Part shown: positions 36,225 through 45,019 of the stretch, in pieces
Numbering within the stretch: the first letter of the stretch is position 1
How the letters are laid out: each line of letters opens with the position of its first letter
Assembly (NCBI RefSeq): GCF_003946605.1
Contig: NZ_RHOQ01000010.1
Span: 1 to 55,722, forward strand
Length of the DNA stretch: 55,722 nt
Source: Companilactobacillus baiquanensis
Lineage (GTDB): Bacteria > Bacillota > Bacilli > Lactobacillales > Lactobacillaceae
Direction: 5' to 3'
Program-made: the position numbers and the translations under genes
Notes under the pieces: model-generated
What the model was told of the DNA's origin: nothing
What the model saw: only the letters and a program-made list of their open reading frames with translations
Database searches by the model: none

Positions 36225-36265
36225 ATAATCAAAATTTGTTTAAACAGAAGTGTGGGATGTTCATA

Positions 36266-39200
36266 ATGAAAATTAAGAAGAATGTATTAGTTAAAGATGG
36301 TAAAGAAATTGTCATTGCGGCCAGTGCAGCAATGAGTTTGGGTATTTATACTTCCTTGACGCATCAAGCATTAATTCATGCGGATACGGTCAATACTACC
36401 GAAACCAGTACAACGTCAACAGGTACGACTCTGGGTACTGTCGTCCTAAACTCTAGTACGAATACTCCGACAATAACAACGACTCCAACGACTAGTTCCA
36501 ATGCAACAAGTACGTCTACCTCGCAGACGTCACCAAATACTGCTATATCAGATAATTCAGTAAGTTCAGGTACGACGGCTACAAATGCAGCGACAAGTAC
36601 AAATCCAACAAATTCAAATACAACCGATGTAAATGCTGCAACCAGTTCAAATCCAACAAATTCAGGAATAACGACTACAAATACTGCAACTAGTTCAAAT
36701 GCAACAGGTTCAGAGCAAACGACGCCACCAACAACCGATGCGAATACTGCTGCATCACCAAATTCAACTACTCAAACAAGTAATTCAAGTGGTTCAGATT
36801 CAACTACGGATCAAACGGCACCGGCAACGAGTAATACTTCAGATACGTCTACCCCGGCTGATGTTGATCAATATACACCATCTGATAGTTTTACTTGGAC
36901 GACTGATTCTACCAATGGAACTGCAACTGTAACTGGTTTAGCTCAAGGTGCTTCAGCCGTTACGTCTATTAATTTGCCTCCAACAGTTACAATAAATGGT
37001 GTTACATACAATGTCACCGCAGTTGGCGATAATGCTTTTCAATTCAATAATAATTTAACTTCAATAACGTTTAATGATGGACTCACTAGTATTGGTAAAG
37101 AAGCGTTTTATAGTAATGAGAATTTGACTAGTGTAATTTTTAATAACGGACTTGAAAGTATTGGAGAAGGGGCATTCGCATATGATGCAAAATTAGCGAC
37201 GGTAGATTTCTCCAAAAATTCGACACTACAAACGATTGGTGATAATGCATTTACATCAGCTCCAATTGAATCATTAGTATTACCGGATTCGGTGATTTCT
37301 ATTGGAACAACAGCCTTTGCCTATAATGATTCGCTGACTACTTTAACTTTGCCAGCTAGTTTGCAGACGATCGGCGATCAAGCGTTTGCCTCAAATAGAA
37401 ATCTTCAAAGTGTAATCGCAGATAAATCATTAGTTTCAATTGGTTATCAGAGTTTTATTTACGATAATAATTTGACTGATCTTGATCTAACTAACGATAC
37501 AAGCTTGCAAACGATCGGTGCAGGTGCTTTTGAATATGACAAAGTTTCAGGCGATTTGACTTTTCCAGCCAGTGTAACTTCAATTGGTGATCAAGCATTT
37601 CTAAGTAATCAATTGACAGGAATAAATTATTCTGGAAATAGTCTTACGTTAGGAAATGAGACATTTAAATATAATCGTATTGTAAATATTACTGCACCAA
37701 ATATAAGTATTTTTGGTAATTTTGGATCTGGAATTGGTGGATATCAAGTAGACACTATTTTTACTGATCCGACAAAGAATAATATTTCTGACTTTTTCAA
37801 TCTGGATGTTGATGGTTATGGAGAACAATATCTAGGTGTATTTGGACTTACCAACGGGGTTACATACTCTAACGGAGTTTTTGATATACCAACTGGTACA
37901 ACTAGTTTTTCATTTAATTGGAGTATTGGCTCTGAATATAATGGTCAATATAATGTAGTGTTAAATAATCCAGTTATTAAAGCCATTGATTCTATTGTTG
38001 TTATTGGATCGGATTGGTCACCGGACGATAATTTCATCGGATGTACACTTTCTGATGGGACAGTCGTGCCACTATCAAGCATGACGATTTCGATCAAAGA
38101 TCCTAATGGAAACGCTGTTTCTACAGTTGATACGCAGACGCCAGGAGATTATCAAGTTACTTATAGCTATGGTACATACAGTACGACCGTAGATGTTAAT
38201 GTTCAAAAAAATGCCGGCACCTATGATTTAACGGGAACTAATTCCAGTGTTTATAATGGCGAACCTCAAACAATTAACGGAAGTTATCAAGTCACATTGT
38301 CCAATGGAGTTACCTATACTACTAAACCAGGTGATGTTGAATTTGTTTCTTCACCAGCTATAAATGCCGGTACCTATCAAGTTCAATTGAGTGCTCAAGG
38401 GTTAGCAGCAATTAATCAACTTCAGGGCAGTGATTTATATAATTGGGAATTAGGAACAGATGATGCCAATTATTTAATAGAAAAACTTCCAATAACAATA
38501 ACTGCTAATAATGCTTCAAAAGAAGCTGGAACAAGTGATCCTATTTTAACTGGACAAGTCTCTAATGGTGTAACGGATGCAGTATATACGGTTTCTCGTG
38601 CCCCAGGAGAGTCAGTTGGGACTTATCCTATAACTGTAACTTATACAAGTGAATCGAATCCTAATTATGAAATTACTGTAAATGCAGGAACTTTTACAAT
38701 CACCGGTATTGATGGGACTGATTACACTATGAATGTCGGAGATCCAGCACCGACAGTTTCTGATTTTCAAGCCATTGCGTACGATGTAAACGGTCCAGTC
38801 AGTGATATTTCCTTAAACTTAAATGGAGCTGATTTGACTAAAAATGGTGATTATACAGTAACTTTAAGTACAGCCGACGGTATGACTAAGCAAGTTGTGT
38901 TGCATGTAACAGGTGAAGATGACAGTGTTGGACCAACTGATCCAGATGAACCGGATGAACCATCCAATCCAGACGAACCGGAAAATCCAACCAATCCAAT
39001 TGATCCAAGTGACCCAGACGAACCGACTGATCCAGAAGATCCAGAAGATCCTACAGGACCAGATAATCCAACAGATACAAATGAATCAGATGGATCAACG
39101 GAAGTAGACGAACCTCAAGAACCTGATAACTCGATTGATTCAGATAATTCAGAAGGTTCAATAACAACACAGGCATCAACAGATCCTAGTTACTCAGAAG

Positions 39201-39502
39201 ATTCGATAAATAATAAAGGTTCATTCACTACAAATACACCAAAAATACAAGATGAAATAATAACAGAAGGATCAAAGACTGATTCTGAAGAAACAAATGT
39301 TTCCAATAAGGGGCTAATTACGCCCGTAAGCACTCCAAATAGTGCTACTTCAAAATTAGATAATCCATTCCCAGTATCTTCTAGAGGAAAACTTCCTCAA
39401 ACTGGAGATAAAACTGGATTAATGGCAATGCTAAGCGGTATTTTGCTAGGATCACTCTCATTAATAGGAATTGATCTTAAGCATCGTAAGAATAATCGTT
39501 AA
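36266..39502 (+). CDS. LPXTG cell-wall-anchored surface protein with BspA-type leucine-rich repeats
   Basis: 1078 aa. Order: signal peptide (about 1-40, ending ALIHA-DT); Ser/Thr/Asn-rich linker with imperfect repeats (45-200); ten LRR_5/BspA units recognised by IG-x-x-AF (about 245-490, last LGNETF); a region without recognised domain (490-570); a bacterial Ig-like domain (about 575-650); MBG-like beta domains (650-830); a Pro/Asp/Glu-rich stalk (885-950); and the sortase signal LPQTG (1043-1047), hydrophobic helix and basic tail KHRKNNR. It should be covalently attached to peptidoglycan. BspA-type repeats often bind host or matrix proteins. ATG 36266 follows GTGGGATG; frames further upstream are unlikely. 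Confidence 0.88.
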   Translation: MKIKKNVLVKDGKEIVIAASAAMSLGIYTSLTHQALIHADTVNTTETSTTSTGTTLGTVVLNSSTNTPTITTTPTTSSNATSTSTSQTSPNTAISDNSVSSGTTATNAATSTNPTNSNTTDVNAATSSNPTNSGITTTNTATSSNATGSEQTTPPTTDANTAASPNSTTQTSNSSGSDSTTDQTAPATSNTSDTSTPADVDQYTPSDSFTWTTDSTNGTATVTGLAQGASAVTSINLPPTVTINGVTYNVTAVGDNAFQFNNNLTSITFNDGLTSIGKEAFYSNENLTSVIFNNGLESIGEGAFAYDAKLATVDFSKNSTLQTIGDNAFTSAPIESLVLPDSVISIGTTAFAYNDSLTTLTLPASLQTIGDQAFASNRNLQSVIADKSLVSIGYQSFIYDNNLTDLDLTNDTSLQTIGAGAFEYDKVSGDLTFPASVTSIGDQAFLSNQLTGINYSGNSLTLGNETFKYNRIVNITAPNISIFGNFGSGIGGYQVDTIFTDPTKNNISDFFNLDVDGYGEQYLGVFGLTNGVTYSNGVFDIPTGTTSFSFNWSIGSEYNGQYNVVLNNPVIKAIDSIVVIGSDWSPDDNFIGCTLSDGTVVPLSSMTISIKDPNGNAVSTVDTQTPGDYQVTYSYGTYSTTVDVNVQKNAGTYDLTGTNSSVYNGEPQTINGSYQVTLSNGVTYTTKPGDVEFVSSPAINAGTYQVQLSAQGLAAINQLQGSDLYNWELGTDDANYLIEKLPITITANNASKEAGTSDPILTGQVSNGVTDAVYTVSRAPGESVGTYPITVTYTSESNPNYEITVNAGTFTITGIDGTDYTMNVGDPAPTVSDFQAIAYDVNGPVSDISLNLNGADLTKNGDYTVTLSTADGMTKQVVLHVTGEDDSVGPTDPDEPDEPSNPDEPENPTNPIDPSDPDEPTDPEDPEDPTGPDNPTDTNESDGSTEVDEPQEPDNSIDSDNSEGSITTQASTDPSYSEDSINNKGSFTTNTPKIQDEIITEGSKTDSEETNVSNKGLITPVSTPNSATSKLDNPFPVSSRGKLPQTGDKTGLMAMLSGILLGSLSLIGIDLKHRKNNR

Positions 39503-39529
39503 TTTCACTTTATAACTTACCAGTTAATA

Positions 39530-39558
39530 TTGAAATGATAGGCATAGTTTGATATTAT
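39530..39558 (+). promoter_or_regulatory. promoter of yebC
   Basis: TTGAAA (39530-39535) and TATTAT (39553-39558) with a 17-bp spacer, 41 bp before the ATG. Confidence 0.65.
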
Positions 39559-39598
39559 GTTATCTGGTTTACAATAAAAGTGGAAGAAGGAAGCAGAA

Positions 39599-40330
39599 AT
39601 GTCAGGACATTCAAAATGGCATAACATCCAGGGTAGAAAAAATGCCCAAGATTCTAAGCGTGGAAAGATTTTTCAAAAATTATCACGTGAATTATTCATG
39701 GCGGCAAAAGCGGGTGGTGCCGATCCAGACAGTAATGCTGCTCTTCGTTTAATAGTAGATAAAGCTCGTGCAGCTAATATGCCTAAGGACAACATCAAAC
39801 GTGCCTTAGATAAAGCCGAAGGTGGTAGTGAAGAACACTACGACGAAGTAACGTATGAAGGCTACGCTCCAGGTGGAGTTGCAGTTTTGGTTGAAGCATT
39901 GACAGATAACAAGAATAGAACAGCTTCTTCAGTACGTGTTGCGTTTACTCGTAACGGAGGTAGCATGGGTTCAAGTGGCTCAGTTGCCTATATGTTTGAT
40001 CGTAAAGGTTACCTTGTTTTAGATCGTTCAAAGAATACACAAGATGAAGATGAAGTATTACTTGATATCATGGATCTTGGTGCTGACGATTTACAAACAT
40101 CAGATGACGCTTTTGAAATCTATACAGATGCTAAAGATTTCGCTGGAGTTCGTGATGGTTTAATTGAAAAGGGTTATGAAATTGCTAATTCAGAATTAAC
40201 AATGATCCCACAAAATACAACTCCAGTACCAGAAGATAAGAAAGAACAATTTGAACGTATGATCGATCAATTAGAAGATGATGACGACGTTTCAGAAGTT
40301 TATACAGCAGCGGCTGATGACGACGAATAA
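39599..40330 (+). CDS. yebC: YebC/PmpR-family protein (TACO1 homologue)
   Basis: 243 aa. The N-terminus [18 protein letters not shown] is the YebC signature; three-domain length and the acidic C-terminus ([16 protein letters not shown]) are typical. Family members have been described as transcription regulators and, more recently, as translation factors at proline-rich stretches. It has its own promoter and terminator. A ribosome site GAAGGAAG precedes ATG 39599. comGA follows 78 bp downstream. Confidence 0.95.
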   Translation: MSGHSKWHNIQGRKNAQDSKRGKIFQKLSRELFMAAKAGGADPDSNAALRLIVDKARAANMPKDNIKRALDKAEGGSEEHYDEVTYEGYAPGGVAVLVEALTDNKNRTASSVRVAFTRNGGSMGSSGSVAYMFDRKGYLVLDRSKNTQDEDEVLLDIMDLGADDLQTSDDAFEIYTDAKDFAGVRDGLIEKGYEIANSELTMIPQNTTPVPEDKKEQFERMIDQLEDDDDVSEVYTAAADDDE

Positions 40331-40343
40331 ATAATTATCTTAA

Positions 40344-40380
40344 AAGAAGGATGCGACTTTATCGCAGCCTTCTTTTTTTT
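40344..40380 (+). terminator. terminator after yebC
   Basis: AAGAAGG-A-TGCGA pairs with TCGCA-G-CCTTCTT around CTTTA, followed by T8. Confidence 0.88.
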
Positions 40381-40408
40381 GCGTAATTTTTAGAAAGGAG
40401 GTTAGATA

Positions 40409-41377
40409 ATGACAGCTGAAAGCATGGTACAAGATTTGTTGAATGAAGCTTGCAGTATGAATGCTACAGATATTTATATCTTTCCACGAAGAGATGAATA
40501 TCTAATTGAAACGAGAAGTGATACTTGTGACTCTGTAATAGTTGAAATGACTAATGAAGAGACGATGATGATAATGAATTATTTAAAGTTTAATGGTGGT
40601 TTGGACGTCTCTGAACGAAGAAGGTCGCAAAAAGGAGCTTTTAGTTTTAACTATCAGCAACGAATAATTCATACCAGAATTTCATCAGTTGGGGATTTTT
40701 TAGATCGTGAATCATTAGTTGTTAGATTAATTTATCCACAGAATTTTAATTACCAAATTAATGAGCATCTTATCGAACAATTATATCCAATCGCTAGAAA
40801 AAAAGGGATGATGATCTTTTCTGGGCCAATGGGTTCTGGAAAAACTTCTCTAATGTACGGTCTTTGTAAAAATCTAAGCGTGAGTAAAAAAGTTATGAGT
40901 ATTGAAGATCCTATCGAAATTGTTGAGGAAGATTTTTTGCAGCTGCAGGTTAACGAACAAGTGGGACTAACGTATGAAGAATTGATTAAAACTAGTTTGA
41001 GACATCGCCCAGAGGTTTTGATAATTGGAGAAATTCGTGATTCGATAACCGCTAAGCAAGCTATCCAAGCAGCACTTTGCGGATATACAGTTATGACGAC
41101 GATCCATGGAAAATCAAAATTTTCAGTTATTCAAAGATTAAAACAGTTTGGAATTGAGGATGAAGATATCTTGAATGCGGTCAATTTAATTTCCTATCAG
41201 AGATTAATTCCAACCATCGAGAATATCCAATTATTTACTGATACTATAAATGACCGAGAAATAGAATTGTTTTTAAAGGAACGTAAAAATGACAATATTT
41301 GGAGTCGACAAATAAAACATGCTTACAGAAGTGGATATATTACGCAAGAAGTTTGTCAGGAATATCTTTACGGATAA
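40409..41377 (+). CDS. comGA: competence pseudopilus assembly ATPase ComGA
   Basis: 322 aa secretion/type IV pilus ATPase. Walker A GPMGSGKTSLMYG near residue 140, the Asp box SIEDPIE, Walker B VLIIGEIRD and the His box region TTIHGKS are intact. It powers assembly of the ComGC pseudopilus used for DNA uptake. AAAGGAGG precedes the ATG. Only 28 bp separate it from the yebC terminator, too little for a normal sigma-A promoter, so control by a competence sigma factor or read-through is likely. comGB starts inside its 3' end. Confidence 0.94.
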   Translation: MTAESMVQDLLNEACSMNATDIYIFPRRDEYLIETRSDTCDSVIVEMTNEETMMIMNYLKFNGGLDVSERRRSQKGAFSFNYQQRIIHTRISSVGDFLDRESLVVRLIYPQNFNYQINEHLIEQLYPIARKKGMMIFSGPMGSGKTSLMYGLCKNLSVSKKVMSIEDPIEIVEEDFLQLQVNEQVGLTYEELIKTSLRHRPEVLIIGEIRDSITAKQAIQAALCGYTVMTTIHGKSKFSVIQRLKQFGIEDEDILNAVNLISYQRLIPTIENIQLFTDTINDREIELFLKERKNDNIWSRQIKHAYRSGYITQEVCQEYLYG

Positions 41378-42353
41378 AAAAATAAACGATCATAAACAAG
41401 CAGAATATTTATTATTACTTGGAAAATTAATTAAAAATGGTTTTTCACTCAAACAGTCAGTAAATTGTTTGAGATTAATAAGTAATGACGAAGTCTTTAG
41501 AAAGATATATAAGGACCTGCAGCAAGGTAAAACGATTTCATTTTCACTACGTCATTTGGATCTTCCTAAAGCAATTTATAATCAATTGATAATTGCGCAA
41601 ACTCACGGCAGTCTGCAGAAAATTCTGATGCAAAGTGGCTTGATACTACAAACTAAAGCTAAACAAAAAAATAAACTTAAGGAATTACTTGCATATCCTC
41701 TCTTTATCATCGGATTCTTGTTCGTGATGCTTATGGGAATGAAATTGTACGTTATTCCGCAACTAGGAATGGGTAGTGAAACTAAATATATTGACCTGTT
41801 TTTGCAAGTATTTTTCGGTTTAATTTTCTTTGGAAGTCTAACTTTAATGATTTATGTAAAATATTTGCAGACTATTCCCGAATATAAATCAGCTAATCAG
41901 TTGATCAAGTTACCAATTTTAGGGAAAATCTATCTTAATTTTTATCAATTTATTATTTTACAAGGATTGGGTCTCCAAGTTGCTAGTGGCCTTAATTTAA
42001 GAGAGATCTGTTCAATAAATTTGAATTTTGCCAGTGGATCCTTACAAGAGATGATGGCAAAAAAGATTGAATCGGAGTTAAGAAAAGGTTCGTCTCTTAA
42101 TAAGATAATTAGAAAAGAAAAATTTTTACCTAATGAACTCAAATCTATTTTTCAATTAGGTGGAGGAAAATCCGAATTAGCTCAAGATCTAATTTTAATG
42201 TCTGAATTAAAATTTGAAGAGACTCAAAAATCTCTGAAGAAAATTTTGAATTTAGTTCAGCCCATCATGTTTGGAATTATTGCTTTAATCATTATTGCAA
42301 CATATTTAATAGTTTTACTACCAGTCTATGGGATGATGAAAGGGATGTCTTAA
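41319..42353 (+). CDS. comGB: competence pseudopilus membrane protein ComGB
   Basis: Up to 344 aa. Type II secretion/pilus F-domain protein with three main membrane helices (near residues 125-145, 165-185 and 315-338) and two T2SSF domains (LLLLGKLIKNGFSLKQSV and LQGLGLQVASGLNLREI). It forms the membrane platform of the pseudopilus. The start is uncertain: ATG 41319, 59 bp inside comGA, or GTG 41331; neither has a strong ribosome site, so coupling to comGA is likely. Confidence 0.9.
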   Translation: MLTEVDILRKKFVRNIFTDKKINDHKQAEYLLLLGKLIKNGFSLKQSVNCLRLISNDEVFRKIYKDLQQGKTISFSLRHLDLPKAIYNQLIIAQTHGSLQKILMQSGLILQTKAKQKNKLKELLAYPLFIIGFLFVMLMGMKLYVIPQLGMGSETKYIDLFLQVFFGLIFFGSLTLMIYVKYLQTIPEYKSANQLIKLPILGKIYLNFYQFIILQGLGLQVASGLNLREICSINLNFASGSLQEMMAKKIESELRKGSSLNKIIRKEKFLPNELKSIFQLGGGKSELAQDLILMSELKFEETQKSLKKILNLVQPIMFGIIALIIIATYLIVLLPVYGMMKGMS

Positions 42354-42637
42354 TGAAAAAATTCAAGCGAACTAGAGAAGCTTTTACATTGATTGAAATG
42401 GTGATCGTGTTGTTTATCATCTCATTGTTATTAGTTTTAATTATTCCTAATTTAGGAACCCAAAAAAATAATGCTGTCAAAAAAACTGATGAAGCTTTTG
42501 TAACTACCTTACAGACACAAGTTGATATGGCAGATCCATCCATTACTGATCTAAAGGGTTTACACCTTAAGGGGGAACAAGCTGAAAAAGCTGAAGGTTA
42601 CATAATTGAAGATGGTAAAGTTGTTAAAAAGCCGTAG
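42353..42637 (+). CDS. comGC: major pseudopilin ComGC
   Basis: 94 aa. Type IV prepilin signature EAFTLIEMVIVLF with cleavage expected after Ala (Ala-Phe rather than Gly-Phe, also seen in streptococcal ComGC) and the usual Glu at +5, followed by a 20-residue hydrophobic helix. It polymerises into the DNA-uptake pseudopilus after cleavage by ComC, which is not in the window. Its ATG shares a base with the comGB stop. Confidence 0.94.
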   Translation: MKKFKRTREAFTLIEMVIVLFIISLLLVLIIPNLGTQKNNAVKKTDEAFVTTLQTQVDMADPSITDLKGLHLKGEQAEKAEGYIIEDGKVVKKP

Positions 42638-43061
42638 ATTCGGTTTTACTTTGGCTGAATCAGTAATTGTTCTAGCTATTTTTTGCATACTGATCTTAGC
42701 TACTAATTTAGGAGTAAAAGATTATCAGTCAAAAATTGCAGAAAGACAGTCCATGCAACAATTCAAAAATCTTTTTAAGAATACTTTGAATGAAGCTTTT
42801 TTATCAGGGAAAGATTATAACATTGTGATTTCTAGTGATTCTAATTCCGTAGTCTTTAAATCAAATGAAAATAATGTCTTTTTTGCCAGGCTCAAATTTC
42901 CAAATACTATAAAATATTTTAAAAATGAATCGACCATTCAAGTTAGGCGTACAGGGTTAATACGTCCACAGACCATTAAATTCTATTCTAATTTGACCAA
43001 TCACAATTATATTTACGTTATTCAAATGAATTGGGGCGAGATCATTGAAAAAAATACGTAG
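42606..43061 (+). CDS. comGD: minor pseudopilin ComGD
   Basis: About 151 aa. Prepilin motif GFTLAESVIVLAIF with Gly-Phe cleavage site and Glu at +5. It is a minor pseudopilin. TTG 42606 with GAAGG upstream is a reasonable start; ATG 42612 and TTG 42621 are alternatives. It overlaps the comGC end by 32 bp and comGE by 17 bp, as is normal for this operon. Confidence 0.88.
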   Translation: MKMVKLLKSRRFGFTLAESVIVLAIFCILILATNLGVKDYQSKIAERQSMQQFKNLFKNTLNEAFLSGKDYNIVISSDSNSVVFKSNENNVFFARLKFPNTIKYFKNESTIQVRRTGLIRPQTIKFYSNLTNHNYIYVIQMNWGEIIEKNT

Positions 43062-43326
43062 TGGTTTTGTCTTAGCTGAATCAGTAGTCTCACTCTTTAT
43101 CACTTTGTTAGTCGCAGTCACTTTAACAACATGTCTTGGTGCACAATATAAGCAAATTAAAACTTATGAACAAAGGATCACAGCACACAAGTTGATGCTG
43201 ATAAATCTGGATAGCGAGAAAAATATTTCTAAACAAACTATGAAAGGTGAAGACTATTTCTTTTACAATGATAAAAATTCATTGAAAGTAAAATCCGGTC
43301 GTGAGGTATATCAAGTTGAATGGTAA
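43045..43326 (+). CDS. comGE: minor pseudopilin ComGE
   Basis: 93 aa with the prepilin-like start KIRSGFVLAESVVSLFITLL followed by a short soluble part. Assigned by position between comGD and comGF and by the signal motif, since the rest of the sequence is poorly conserved. Start TTG 43045; GGGGCGAG lies about 10 bp upstream. It overlaps both neighbours. Confidence 0.8.
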   Translation: MKKIRSGFVLAESVVSLFITLLVAVTLTTCLGAQYKQIKTYEQRITAHKLMLINLDSEKNISKQTMKGEDYFFYNDKNSLKVKSGREVYQVEW

Positions 43327-43756
43327 AAGATCAGGCATGATGCTGGCTGAAACAATAATTGCCTTATTAGTTACGACCTTGATACTAGGAATTTTGCAGC
43401 AATCCTTAAAAATAGTTAAGAATGTCCCTGATAATTTAAATGCAAATCAGATTAGATGGCATATGACGAATGAATACATCCAAAATCAATTTCAAGGTGA
43501 ATTTTTAAAGGATAAGAAGTCAAAAAAATTGATATTTGATGATAAAAATAAAATCGGTGGAGCGCATATTTTAGAGTTTTATCAAAATATGTTACGAGTT
43601 AGATCTGAAGAAGGCGGGCATGTTCCACTAATAACTGGACTTAAAAGTGGTTCTTTTAAAGTTGACGGTGATGTAATTGTTATAAGAATAGTCAATAAGA
43701 AAAATCAAATATCGGAGATGTATGTGACTAATGATCATCAAAGCTTTGAGAAATAA
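43316..43756 (+). CDS. comGF: minor pseudopilin ComGF
   Basis: 146 aa. Prepilin-type N-terminus (KRSGMMLAETIIALLVTTLI) and the later pattern IRWHMTNEYIQNQF/RVRSEEGG/VDGDVIVIRI seen in ComGF proteins. TTG 43316, eight bases after GAGGT, is preferred to the GTG at 43301 that contains it. It overlaps comGE by 11 bp. Confidence 0.83.
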   Translation: MNGKRSGMMLAETIIALLVTTLILGILQQSLKIVKNVPDNLNANQIRWHMTNEYIQNQFQGEFLKDKKSKKLIFDDKNKIGGAHILEFYQNMLRVRSEEGGHVPLITGLKSGSFKVDGDVIVIRIVNKKNQISEMYVTNDHQSFEK

Positions 43757-43952
43757 TAGACCAGGCACAGTCCTAATAACTGCATTATTAGTTTTAAGCG
43801 TAGCAATTTTAACAATTAGCTTTAGTAATAGTTATTTCAGAGGTCAAATTAGTAATTATCAACAATTAGACAACTTCTACAAACAAAAGATTGTGCAAAG
43901 AATTGATAAAACAGATACAATAAGGTTCTTGGAATATACCACGGTTGAATAA
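43731..43952 (+). CDS. comGG: ComGG-like small protein, last gene of comG operon
   Basis: 73 aa with one N-terminal hydrophobic helix (GTVLITALLVLSVAILTIS) after a short basic leader. Position and topology suit ComGG, the minor pseudopilin, though it is shorter than the Bacillus protein (about 124 aa) and lacks a clear prepilin cleavage motif. ATG 43731 lies inside comGF, overlap 26 bp. Identity rests mainly on context. Confidence 0.65.
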   Translation: MIIKALRNNRPGTVLITALLVLSVAILTISFSNSYFRGQISNYQQLDNFYKQKIVQRIDKTDTIRFLEYTTVE

Positions 43953-44007
43953 ATATTTATTCAACATTAAAATATTAGTGTTATTTGTAAAAGAACTGGA
44001 GAGTAAA

Positions 44008-45009
44008 ATGCAAAATTATTATGATAAATTAAGTCAAGCAGTTATGTTATTGCAAAAAGCTTTAAAGACAAGCTATACGGATGCATTGGCCGAAGCTTTA
44101 ACTGATTTGGCTAATGGGGAAGTTTACGTAGAGAACGATGCCCCTGATCCAGACACAGTGGATAAGTTAAAAAAAATTTATGATGAATTGAAAGAAATCA
44201 ATTTATCACAGACAGAAATGAAACAGGCCATCACTGTCAATATAATTAGCGCACAAAAGTTGGATAAAACAGAGGTTAATAAACTAGTTACACCAGATAC
44301 GATTGGGTTAATTACTAGTTTAATTGCTTATGAAATTTTGAATGTTCAAAATAAAAAGGAATTCAATTTAGTTGACCCAACAATTGGAACTGGTAATTTA
44401 TTGATCGAATTTGTAGAACAACTCAAAATGGCTGGCGATTTTAAAATCAATCTAGCTGGAATTGATAATGATGATATTTCTTTAGGACTTGCCAAGGCAT
44501 TCACTGAAGTTATGAATTTAAATTTATCAGCATATCATCAAGATGCAATTTCAGAATGGGAATTTACAGACGTTGACATGGCGATTGCCGATCTTCCAGT
44601 TGGTTATTACCCAATCGACGAAAACGCTTCCAGATTTGAAACTAGAGCCGATAAAGGGCATTCATATGCTCATCATCTATTAATAGAACAAACAATGAAC
44701 AATTTAAATGAAAACGGTATCGGAATTTTTGTTGTACCTTCACAAATTTTCCAAACTGATCAAGCTAAAAAATTATCACAATGGATGGTCTCAAACGTCT
44801 ATCTACAGGCGGTTCTAGACTTGCCAGGTAATTTATTTGCTTCAAAGGAAGCACAAAAAGCTGTAGTAATATTACAAAAACATGGTACAAAAGCTCAACA
44901 ATCTGCTAAGGTTTTAATGGGTACTATTCCGAATACAAATGATCCAAAGCTATTTGAAGGCTTTAAAAATCAAGTTCAGGATTGGGCCAAAAAAACTTTT
45001 AAAGGTTAG
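44008..45009 (+). CDS. class I SAM-dependent methyltransferase, YtxK-like
   Basis: 333 aa. An N-terminal helical region (1-95) precedes the methyltransferase fold with motif I DPTIGTGNLLIEF and a motif IV position of DLPVG in place of the NPPY/F of N6-adenine DNA methylases. The changed motif makes DNA methylation uncertain. The gene sits between comG and ackA, as ytxK does in many Bacilli. The frame extends to 43945, but ATG 44008 with CTGGAGAG upstream is the start. No restriction gene is nearby. Confidence 0.82.
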   Translation: MQNYYDKLSQAVMLLQKALKTSYTDALAEALTDLANGEVYVENDAPDPDTVDKLKKIYDELKEINLSQTEMKQAITVNIISAQKLDKTEVNKLVTPDTIGLITSLIAYEILNVQNKKEFNLVDPTIGTGNLLIEFVEQLKMAGDFKINLAGIDNDDISLGLAKAFTEVMNLNLSAYHQDAISEWEFTDVDMAIADLPVGYYPIDENASRFETRADKGHSYAHHLLIEQTMNNLNENGIGIFVVPSQIFQTDQAKKLSQWMVSNVYLQAVLDLPGNLFASKEAQKAVVILQKHGTKAQQSAKVLMGTIPNTNDPKLFEGFKNQVQDWAKKTFKG

Positions 45010-45019
45010 GTGAAAAGAT

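Noticed and set aside
36400..36860. CRISPR-like or tandem-repeat array in the 5' part of the surface-protein gene
   Set aside because: The repeats are imperfect, in frame, and encode a Ser/Thr-rich protein linker.
38913..39107. Second-frame open reading frame in the Pro/Asp/Glu stalk
   Set aside because: It is a by-product of biased codon repeats in the real gene, rich in Gln, Ile and Met with no ribosome site.
44008..45009. Restriction-modification system
   Set aside because: There is no endonuclease or specificity subunit nearby, and the position next to comG and ackA is the usual one for the housekeeping YtxK-like protein.
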